This document shows, piece after piece, positions 18,654 through 25,532 of a stretch of DNA of 64,000 nt. This DNA comes from JAAXIE01 sp965263155 (GTDB taxonomy: Bacteria > Chloroflexota > Dehalococcoidia > Lucifugimonadales > JAAXIE01): positions 1,736,001 to 1,800,000 of the forward strand of contig OZ253586.1 of the NCBI GenBank assembly GCA_965263155.1, read 5' to 3'. The number at the start of each line of letters is the position of its first letter. Within the stretch, counting starts at the first letter, position 1. The translations under genes and the position numbers were made by a program. Under the pieces are notes generated by a model. It was not told the origin of the DNA. It did not search any database and saw only the letters and a program-made list of their open reading frames with translations.

Positions 18654-19688
18654 TCAGCAGTAGGGCAGGCCCCTAAGGTCGCTGCCCACCTGGTCTTCCA
18701 GGCTGCTTGGCACGCATCCGCTCAAGGCGTTGCCGCTGAGGTCCAGTATCAGCAGGCTGGAGAGGCTGCCCAGCTCCGCCGGTATCTCACCGCTCAACTC
18801 GTTGCCGCTGAGGTCCAGATCAAACAGGTTGGAGAGGCTGCCCAGCTCCGCCGGTACCTCCCCGCTCAACTCGTTGTTCTTGAGCCCCAGCACTGTCAGG
18901 TTGGAGAGGCTGCCCAGCTCCGCCGGTATCTCCCCGCTCAAGTCGTTGTCGCGGAGGTACAGCTCTGTCAGGTTGGAGAGGCTGCCCAGCTCCGCCGGTA
19001 TCTCCCCGCTCAAGTCGTTGAAGGTGAGCCCCAGCACTGTCAGGTTGGAGAGGCTGCCCAACTCCGCCGGTATCTCCCCGCTCAAGTAATTGTTGGAGAG
19101 GAACAGCCTTGTCAGGTTGGAGAGGCTGCCCAGCTCCGCCGGTATCTCCCCGCTCAAGTCGTTGACGCCGAGTTCCAGCGCTTCAAGTTTGGAGAGGCTG
19201 CCTAACCACGTAGGTATCTCCCCGCTCAACTCGTTGCTGCCGAGGCTCAGTACCTCCAGGTTGGAGAGGCTGCCCAGCTCCGCCGGTATCTCCCCGCTCA
19301 AGTCGTTGTAGGGGAGTCCCAGGACTATAACGCGCCCGTCGTCGTCAGTGGTGACGCCCTCCCATTCGCCGATGGGAGCGTCGCTCAGCCAGTTGTCGCT
19401 TCTGTTCCAGTTCTCACCGTCCGTTGCGTTGTAGAGGGCAACCAGGGCTTCCTGGTCCGTTTCGGCGGAGGTCGGCCCAATGGTGGGCAGAGGCGGTCTT
19501 GTAGCCGTCGGTCGCGGCGCAACGGTGGCGGTGGGCGCGTCCCCTGACACTGGCGTGGACGCGGTCCCGCCGGGGCCTGTCACGCCGGACGGCTCATCGG
19601 AGCCGCAGGCCGCGAACGCTGCCGTAAGGGCCAGCGCAAGGACAACGCTCAACAGGGTCACGTATCTTGTCGTTCGTGTACGGGTCAT
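18654..19688 (-). CDS. leucine-rich-repeat lipoprotein 1
   Basis: ATG at 19688 with GGGAGGGAAAGA upstream; 344 residues. The signal peptide VTLLSVVLALALTAAFAACG ends in lipobox AFAAC, then a Thr/Pro-rich linker. From about residue 78, TDQEALVALYNATDGENWNR is the cap typical of bacterial plant-type LRR proteins. It is followed by about eight 24-residue repeats of the form LSGEIPAELGSLSNLTVLGL and a cap with a Cys pair (GCVPSSL and PYC). Predicted to be anchored at the outer face of the membrane and to bind a ligand or partner. It is followed by LRR lipoprotein 2 in tandem, about 98 bases away, and both share signal peptide and repeat sequence, so they arose by duplication. Confidence 0.9.
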   Translation of the reverse strand: MTRTRTTRYVTLLSVVLALALTAAFAACGSDEPSGVTGPGGTASTPVSGDAPTATVAPRPTATRPPLPTIGPTSAETDQEALVALYNATDGENWNRSDNWLSDAPIGEWEGVTTDDDGRVIVLGLPYNDLSGEIPAELGSLSNLEVLSLGSNELSGEIPTWLGSLSKLEALELGVNDLSGEIPAELGSLSNLTRLFLSNNYLSGEIPAELGSLSNLTVLGLTFNDLSGEIPAELGSLSNLTELYLRDNDLSGEIPAELGSLSNLTVLGLKNNELSGEVPAELGSLSNLFDLDLSGNELSGEIPAELGSLSSLLILDLSGNALSGCVPSSLEDQVGSDLRGLPYC

Positions 19689-19786
19689 CTTCTTTCCCTC
19701 CCGGTTTTATTGGCGCAATAGCCTACACGCGCTGTGAGCGCCTCCTAGACGATATGCCGTCCGTCACCGGCTGAGGGCGCGTGGCT

Positions 19787-20806
19787 TCAGCACAAGGGCA
19801 GGCCGCCAAAGTTATAAGAGCTGCCCAACTGGTCTAGCAAACTGCCTGGCACGCACCCGCTCAAGTCGTTTGCGCTGATGTACAGCTCTTCCAGGTTGGA
19901 GAGGTTGCCCAGCTCCGCCGGCATCTCCCCGCTCAAGTCGTTTTCCTTGAGGTACAGCCTTTCCAGGTTGGAGAGGCTGCCCAGCTCCGGCGGTATCTCC
20001 CCGCTCAAGGCGTTGTTGACGAGGTCCAGTACTTCCAGGTTGGAGAGGCTGCCCAGCTCCGGCGGTATCTCCCCGCTCAAGGCGTTGAAGGTGATGTACA
20101 GCGCTGTCAGATTGGAGAGGCTGCCCAGCTCTGCCGGTAACTCCCCGCTCAAGTCGTTAATTGAGAGAGACAGATATGTCAGCTTGGAGAGGCTGCCCAG
20201 CTCCGCCGGTATCTCCCCGCTCAACTCGTTGGCTCTGAGGCTCAGCGATCTCAGATTGGAGAGGCTGCCCAGCTCCGGCGGTATCTCCCCGCTCAAGTAG
20301 TTGTTGCCGAGGCCCAGCGATCTCAGGTTGGAGAGGCTGCCCAGCTCCGGCGGTATCTCTCCGCTCAAGGCGTTGTTGACGAGGTCCAGCGATTCCAGGT
20401 TGGAGAGGCTGCCCAGCTCCGGCGGTATCTCCCCGCTCAAGGCGTTCAAGGTGAGGTCCAGCTCTACAACGCGCCCGTCGTCGTTGGTGGTGACACCGTA
20501 CCATTCGCCGAGGGGAGCGTCGCTCAGCCAGTTGGCGCTTCCATCCCAGTTCTCACCGTCCGTTGCGTTGTAGAGGGCAACCAAGGCTTCCCGGTCCGTT
20601 TCGGCGGAGCCGGAGGCCGCGGGCGGCGCTGTCGCAGCAGCAGGTCCGGGCGCATCGGTGGCAGTGGACGCGTCCCCTGACCCTGGCGTGGACGCGGTCA
20701 CGCCGGACGGCTCATCAGAGCCGCAGGCCGCGAGCGCTGCCGTAAGGGCCAGCGCGAGGACAACGCTCAACAGGGTCACGTATCTTGTCGTGCGTGTACG
20801 GGTCAT
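19787..20806 (-). CDS. leucine-rich-repeat lipoprotein 2
   Basis: Start chosen at ATG 20806 (GGGAGGGAAAGAAA upstream), where the protein opens MTRTRTTRYVTLLSVVLALA exactly like its neighbour. 339 residues: lipobox AALAAC, linker with Ala/Pro, the cap ALVALYNATDGENWDGSANW, about nine repeats LSGEIPPELGSLSNLxxLxL, and a terminal Cys-bounded cap ending GGLPLC. It is upstream of LRR lipoprotein 1 on the same strand. Repeats here favour PPELG where the sister favours PAELG, so the copies have diverged or converted among themselves. Role unknown beyond surface interaction. An open frame extends upstream to 20854 but lacks a ribosome site. Confidence 0.9.
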   Translation of the reverse strand: MTRTRTTRYVTLLSVVLALALTAALAACGSDEPSGVTASTPGSGDASTATDAPGPAAATAPPAASGSAETDREALVALYNATDGENWDGSANWLSDAPLGEWYGVTTNDDGRVVELDLTLNALSGEIPPELGSLSNLESLDLVNNALSGEIPPELGSLSNLRSLGLGNNYLSGEIPPELGSLSNLRSLSLRANELSGEIPAELGSLSKLTYLSLSINDLSGELPAELGSLSNLTALYITFNALSGEIPPELGSLSNLEVLDLVNNALSGEIPPELGSLSNLERLYLKENDLSGEMPAELGNLSNLEELYISANDLSGCVPGSLLDQLGSSYNFGGLPLC

Positions 20807-21044
20807 TTTCTTTCCCTCCCGGTCTTGACCAGCGCCATATATCCACAGATTCATACGGATAGTATGGCGGAGGTGCTATGGGGGTCAATGCTGAGACACC
20901 CGTTTCGCCACTCCCCAATATGTGTTGGTATGTCGGCTTCCGCAGGGATGAGCGGGCGCCCCATGCGCAATAGCCAACACGCGCTGGGAATACCAAAAGC
21001 GGTGTTCCTAACGTGTGTTGGGTGTGGCGCACGATACCGCCCAT

Positions 21045-21310
21045 CCTGAGCCTATCTGTTTCAAACCAACAGAGGGTCGGGAAGTCGGTCTGGTGGAGGC
21101 CGGTCTGAACCAACCTGGGATAGCAGATAGGGCATGTCGATGCCCTCCTTAACCCTATTTGGCCGCCGACGCCTCTCGCCACTCCGGGACACCGCCTCGG
21201 CCATCATCACCGACACGGTTCCCGCGTGTCGGTGATGATGGCGTCTATCCTCTCGGTGATGTCGCCGCTCCTGAGGAACTCTCCCAGTAGGGCAACGCCA
21301 GGGCCTGACT
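21045..21310 (-). pseudogene. second, decayed SNF2 helicase fragment
   Basis: Minus-strand reading across frames gives SGDITERIDAIITD, MMAEAVSRSGERR, NRVKEGIDM and then PICYPRLVQTGLHQTDFPTL, CWFETDR. These align in order with RDITGRMDDMLTR, VMKADAVAPERREA, DRVKEGIDVM and MICHPRLVQTGLDLIDFPTL of the helicase at 16.4-18.2 kb. It covers only the motif IV-V region, with at least one frameshift and an 18-base inverted repeat inside it. The two helicase remnants flank the LRR pair in opposite orientation. Confidence 0.7.
21200..21242. repeat. perfect 18-base inverted repeat, 7-base loop
   Basis: Left arm 21200-21217 (GCCATCATCACCGACACG) and right arm 21225-21242 are exact reverse complements. It lies inside the decayed helicase copy. 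The intact homologue shows no such palindrome in its motif order, so this probably arose as an inverted duplication during decay. Confidence 0.8.
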
Positions 21311-21690
21311 AAAAGTCCAGAACGATCCGCAGTGTGAAGGTTCTTGATTTTGTCCAGTGCGGTGGGCCTAAGTGGATGGTAGGCAGTACCCTGTTTGAGA
21401 TGTCGATAGGGTTGTGATCCTTGCTGCCCCCATCTTTGCGGGGGGTTCGAGTACTCTCAGGTGGGGCCCGAGCGCCCCGTATCTACGCTATGCTCGATGA
21501 GGATATAGAAGGCGCCACCGTCCAATTCTGAACATCGGCACCGTCAAGGCGCAGAGGTCACGATAGCTGTCACCAACCACACATACCCAGGACGGGAACC
21601 AGGATTCACTTCACTATCCGCTAGGCGCTGTCCTTTCGTGCATGAAACGTGCCTTGTTCCCTCCAGGGATGTGGTGCGCCAGACGCGCTA
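21311..21690. other. gap with repeat copy C
   Basis: No gene supported between the helicase remnant and the DNA glycosylase. Repeat copy C occupies 21336-21417. Confidence 0.4.
21336..21417 (+). repeat. repeat family 'FEMWMG', copy C
   Basis: Reads KVLDFVQCGGP then KWMVGSTLFEMSIGL and TGA. It shares 36 identical bases (TGAAGG... to ...GGGCCTA) with copy D at 23797. Confidence 0.75.
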
Positions 21691-22536
21691 CTAGGGCTTG
21701 TTCTCGTAGGCATGAATGAAGAGGAATTGTGAGGCGTAGCCAGCATAGGTGCCGAACCGTTGTTGAGCCCACTTTCGCGCCGGCGGCGGGTAATCTCGGG
21801 ACCCAGGCACCGGACCGTACAAATGGTCAAGTGCCCAATATATGTTTGTATCTACGGGGAACCCCCCCAACCAGTCAAGGGAGAATAGGGTTACACAGTT
21901 TGCAGTCTTGTCAGCGACTCCCGTCAACTGTGACGCAACAGCGATGGCTACGTTTCCAGTTTGATCTACTACCTTCGCGGCTTGGTAAATGTTTTTGTCC
22001 TTCTGCAAACCCAAGCCGAGTCCTCTTAGTTTGCCCGACCCCTCGCTTTCTGCGATAGTGGAGGGAGTGGGAAAGATGTATCGCCCGTTTGTGACAGGTG
22101 GTGCACCGTTACTAAAGGCTTCTGCGATCGCCTCCATTTGTCTTTGTGTCCAAGCAATCGGGCGTTGGCCTGCCAAGATGAAGAACACCAGGCATTCCCA
22201 AGGGTCGACACGCATCAACCGCAGGCCATCATAACGCTCTGCGAGGGCTTTCATCTCGGCACCGTGGCCACTAAGCTTCGCGTAGATATCCTCGATGGGG
22301 TCGTCAAGCCGGAAATGCCGACGCAACTTGACTTCCACGGCATTCGTATCGGCATTCGTGTCAAATTGGACCGGGTTGTGCTTACCTCCCAGCTGACGAA
22401 TGCGCACCCAATCGCTACCTAAGACGGCGGTGTACCATCCCTCGTCGGATTCGTCTTTGAGCCACCGATGCCCCTGCCCGCATCTAAGAGTACGTTCCAA
22501 ATCGAAGGGTTGGCCGGTAGTCAGTTGCACAGCCAC
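21691..22536 (-). CDS. 8-oxoguanine DNA glycosylase/AP lyase, OGG1 type
   Basis: Start placed at GTG 22536, preceded by AAGGGAGG. 281 residues. An OGG_N domain (QPFDLERTLRCGQGHRW, about 9-25) is followed by an HhH-GPD domain: VDPWECLVFFILAGQR (110-124) and the hairpin LTGVADKTANCVTLFSLDWL (204-223) with catalytic Lys210, then FPVD with Asp229. The end FGTYAGYASQFLFIHAYE matches the 'WGPYAGWAQ' helix of OGG1. The protein should excise oxidised guanine and cleave the abasic site by beta-elimination. OGG1-type enzymes are sporadic in bacteria. Here it lies 65 bases downstream of a membrane protein gene and next to TIR and NACHT genes, so a defence or nucleic-acid-sensing role is possible. That link is inference. 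Confidence 0.85.
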   Translation of the reverse strand: MAVQLTTGQPFDLERTLRCGQGHRWLKDESDEGWYTAVLGSDWVRIRQLGGKHNPVQFDTNADTNAVEVKLRRHFRLDDPIEDIYAKLSGHGAEMKALAERYDGLRLMRVDPWECLVFFILAGQRPIAWTQRQMEAIAEAFSNGAPPVTNGRYIFPTPSTIAESEGSGKLRGLGLGLQKDKNIYQAAKVVDQTGNVAIAVASQLTGVADKTANCVTLFSLDWLGGFPVDTNIYWALDHLYGPVPGSRDYPPPARKWAQQRFGTYAGYASQFLFIHAYENKP

Positions 22537-22600
22537 AGAGCGGTCCTCCCTTAGCCTAAAAGAGTTGCCCGAGCCACGATCGGAGCCAGTCGTCAATCTT

Positions 22601-23233
22601 TCAGGTGCTGGGTTTGCGCCTTAGAGAGCGGTTGAGTTCCTTGAGCTGTGTCCGTTGCCTGGTTTGACTGGTCCGTCGGGATTTGTAGTTCATACGTTTC
22701 CCATTCCCACCTGCTTCCAATTCGAGCGTAGCACCCGTCGCTCGCTGTGTTGGGACCCGCCGCCGACCTCTTTGGGGCTGTTGTTGTTTTCCTGTCAGCG
22801 CGTCCATGCTCTTGAAGAACGTCTTGATGACCTCAATGGTGAACACGGTTAGCATGACAATGATGGTACCTACGAACCGACCCGCACCTACGGCAGCCCT
22901 TGTCCATCGGCCTCCATCTTTGCTTTCTTCTTTGTCTTCTTCGACGACCTCGACCCGCTCTCCAGTCAACCGCTCGAGGGCATCTAAGGGTGAGGTCCTC
23001 TTTGTGAATCTGGCTAGGCTCGGTGCTGGTGCCATCCAGTAGTCAGAGAGGAGCAGGGTGTCTTTATCGTACAGCTCGACATAGCAGCCTGCCCCTTCGT
23101 TCCCGTGAGAAGCATTATCTGCTTCCCAATAGGCACACAGCACAATGTCTTGCCCCAGAGGGGCGTATGCGCGTCCCTCTGTGACTAACCAAGTGTCTGG
23201 AATATCCTCGGCATCCAAAACATATGAACTCAC
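22601..23233 (-). CDS. hypothetical protein with one membrane segment
   Basis: GTG at 23233 with GAGGAG eight bases upstream; 210 residues. The N-terminal 115 residues look like a soluble beta-rich domain (GRAYAPLGQDIVLCAYW, then YVELYDKDTLLLSDYW). A strong hydrophobic helix (FVGTIIVMLTVFTIEVIKTF, about 119-138) follows, then a very basic tail (RGRRRVPTQR, KRMNYKSRRTSQTRQR). The topology suggests an anchored sensor with a nucleic-acid-like basic tail. It precedes the OGG1-type glycosylase by 65 bases on the same strand, and the two are probably cotranscribed. No family recognised. Confidence 0.65.
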   Translation of the reverse strand: MSSYVLDAEDIPDTWLVTEGRAYAPLGQDIVLCAYWEADNASHGNEGAGCYVELYDKDTLLLSDYWMAPAPSLARFTKRTSPLDALERLTGERVEVVEEDKEESKDGGRWTRAAVGAGRFVGTIIVMLTVFTIEVIKTFFKSMDALTGKQQQPQRGRRRVPTQRATGATLELEAGGNGKRMNYKSRRTSQTRQRTQLKELNRSLRRKPST

Positions 23234-24064
23234 AGGCGACGCTCCTCAAGGAGTTTGGGTTGGGCCTGTTGACCGACCCAGTGGTACCCATCAGTTACGG
23301 ACCATGTCAGGGGCCCATTCCCTGGCAACTTCGTACAAGTATCCCACGTCCGAATGCATTCTACATCTACCCAAGCAGGCGCGCCGCCCTCTCCAATGCT
23401 AATGAGAGACCTCGCGGGCGATTCCTAATTGGAAACCTTGGCACGCCGGGGCCTTCTGACCTGCCAGCCGAACACCTTGCCAGTCCCTGCCCAACGCAAC
23501 GTCGCCCACGGCGCGATGGCCCGTTGGTTCCCCTACAACATGTCTGATTCTTCCTAAGCCTTTGCGCCCCTTCTGAATGAAATCCCATGCATGAGAGGCT
23601 ATCACCTCCCAATGGCCACGAATCCTGTTATGCGAGCTGCCATATCTTCAAGGTAGTCTCCGTCCTGGACAGCGACGCTTGGGCCTTGGTGGGAAGGATC
23701 CTTCGTCGTCCGGCCCGGCGCTGAGTCCGTCGAGGTTTGACCCACCATGGGTGGAGCCGGGTCGGCGGTATCAGAGTGTCAGAAGGAATCGGAGCTTGAA
23801 GGTTCTTGATTTTGTCCAGTGCGGTGGGCCTAGCTTGAGGGTAGACAATACGATATTCGAGATGTGGATGGGATTCTGAGGTTCGGGTGGCTTCCGGCCT
23901 ACCACTTGACCCCGCTTCTCCAAATTCGCCGGGCTGCCCCGCCACTTACTGTGTTCCTGCGGGCCGTGAGGTGGAGGCGTCGGGGTGGGTGAGGGCGTTG
24001 GCGACGGCGAAGGGGTCGGGCGGATGTAGTCATTGGGGTTGCCGTTGGCGTGGGTAATCGTGGT
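23234..24064. other. gap with repeat copy D and PT-rich frame
   Basis: It contains repeat copy D and, on the minus strand at about 23900-24060, a Pro/Thr-rich frame (RPTPSPSPTPSPTPTPPP) that is in frame with the TIR-like gene above it beyond a single TAG stop. No separate gene is supported. Confidence 0.5.
23797..23879 (+). repeat. repeat family 'FEMWMG', copy D
   Basis: Reads KVLDFVQCGGPSLRVDNTIF, EMWMGF then TGA. It is the best preserved copy upstream: the frame stays open further to the left (PGRRYQSVRRNRSL). It shares 36 identical bases with copy C. Confidence 0.75.
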
Positions 24065-24814
24065 CTAACCCTGCCAGCCGCGGGAACAGTCTGTATGTCG
24101 ATTGTTGGCAAACAATGGATAGCTGTTGTCCGGGTCAGGCTGGCGTCTTCGTCTTGAGAACGCCTCGTCGATCCACTGACGGACCCGGTTCACCTCGTTT
24201 TCGCTTCCCGACCAGCGACGAACGACAGCGAATGGGTCGTTGTCCCCGCAGTTGTACGCGAGCCGAGGAGGTATCAGGCGGGGGTTGTATTCAGCATCCC
24301 CGAAGTCCGTGTGGGTCGGAAGGCGGATGCCCAGCAGGCCGCACCTGTCGTTGTGAGAGGTATCAATCAGACTCGCGGATATCTCCCAGTCGACGTGCTT
24401 TCGCTGCCAGGTGCAGCGGCCAATGAGAACCACCGTAACGGTGGTGTCCGCAATGTACTCGTCGCGGATGCGCCGTCTAATCTCGTCTACAGGTAGGCCC
24501 TGGTCAACAATGTCGCCGGTACTGACCGACTTGTCCACTATATGGCCGCTCATCATCTGGACGAACCGGTCCTTGTACTCCTGGTCTTCCTGATGGTGGT
24601 AGCTGACGAATAGCCTGCGCCTTCTAGATCGAGCTATGATCGCCCCCCAATTTCGCAGTCTGCGATTGCGATTCGGTTGCATGTGGCGCAACCTGCCCCG
24701 TGCCATCGACTGACCGCCATGACCGTCTCGCCTGGGTTTGACCACGAAGCGGTCGAATGCCCAGAGCCCTGCAATGACCGCGCCTGCTAGCAAGAGGCCA
24801 CCAGCCACCGTCAT
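24065..24814 (-). CDS. membrane-anchored TIR-like (ThsB/MTH538-like) protein
   Basis: 249 residues from ATG 24814 (or GTG 24808, better spaced from AGAGGGG). An N-terminal membrane helix (GGLLLAGAVIAGLWAF, 5-20) and a basic linker precede a TIR-like domain of the MTH538/DUF1863 type: RRLFVSYHHQED (66-77), DEIRRRIRDEYIADT (110-124), VTVVLIGRCTWQRKHVDWEI (126-145), GLLGIRLPTH (159-168). This is the fold of ThsB, the Thoeris sensor that makes a cyclic ADP-ribose signal. No ThsA-like partner is adjacent. The REase-NACHT gene is divergent, 720 bases away, with a transposase remnant between. After the TAG the frame continues into a Pro/Thr-rich tail, suggesting recent truncation. Confidence 0.8.
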   Translation of the reverse strand: MTVAGGLLLAGAVIAGLWAFDRFVVKPRRDGHGGQSMARGRLRHMQPNRNRRLRNWGAIIARSRRRRLFVSYHHQEDQEYKDRFVQMMSGHIVDKSVSTGDIVDQGLPVDEIRRRIRDEYIADTTVTVVLIGRCTWQRKHVDWEISASLIDTSHNDRCGLLGIRLPTHTDFGDAEYNPRLIPPRLAYNCGDNDPFAVVRRWSGSENEVNRVRQWIDEAFSRRRRQPDPDNSYPLFANNRHTDCSRGWQG

Positions 24815-24837
24815 CCCCTCTGAATCACGTGCGGAGG

Positions 24838-25279
24838 CGTCTCTGTTGTTCTTGAACCTGTTCGAGTAGTTAGCAGGGCCACGGGTAGGGCGGAGCGTGA
24901 GGCTGTGCCCGTGATGCTGGACGACGCTCGGCAGCGGGGGTACCGTCCCAGGACGCTGGGATCTGATAAGGGGTACGACACCCGGGAGTGTGTCAGGCCA
25001 TGCGTAATCGGGGGGTTACGCCTCACGTGGCGCGGCGGACACACTCGGCGATCGACGGACGCACCACGAGGCACGCTAGCTACAGGGCGAGCCAGAAGGT
25101 ACGCAAGCGGGTGGAAGGTGTTCGGGTGGATGAAGACGGTAGGAGGATTACGGAGGACACGGTACCGGGGAGTTGAACGGACGGGGCTGGCTGGGTACTT
25201 TGTGGCTACCGCTTACAACTTGGTGAGGATGGCTAATCTGCTGAGGTGTCAGCAAACTCGGCCTGTTCAGTGGGCATGA
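24838..25279 (+). pseudogene. IS5-like transposase C-terminal remnant
   Basis: Across two frames this reads YRPRTLGSDKGYDTRECV, then MRNRGVTPHVARR, RASQKVRKRVE, then back to FGWMKTVGGLRRTRYRGVER and YFVATAYNLVRMANLL. The DKGYD and E-x2-FGWMK..GG-RR elements are the second Asp and the Glu of the DDE domain in IS5-group transposases. Two frameshifts (about 24995 and 25125) and absence of the N-terminus show it is dead. It separates the TIR-like gene from the NACHT gene. Confidence 0.75.
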
Positions 25280-25532
25280 TACCGGGGGCAGTGTGCCCGT
25301 AAGGTCTGACGGGCCCTCCTAGCCCTTGCTGACCTCCACCTGAATCGTGCCCCGGGGATCCCAGACCGACGTTCCGGCTCACTCAGGACGTAGCCGCTGC
25401 TCGGACCGGACACGTCTGACTGCCAAAACCCATTCTTCCGCGGCCTGTTTAACATCCACCACTTGATTCCGCTGTTCCTCCCGTCTATGATTCTCTGAAT
25501 TCGAACACATAACGTTGTTGATGAGGTGAGGC

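Noticed and set aside
18700..20460. regular 72-base repeats as a CRISPR array
   Set aside because: They encode LRR units (LSGEIPxELGSLSNL) in two open genes; there are no unique spacers of constant length.
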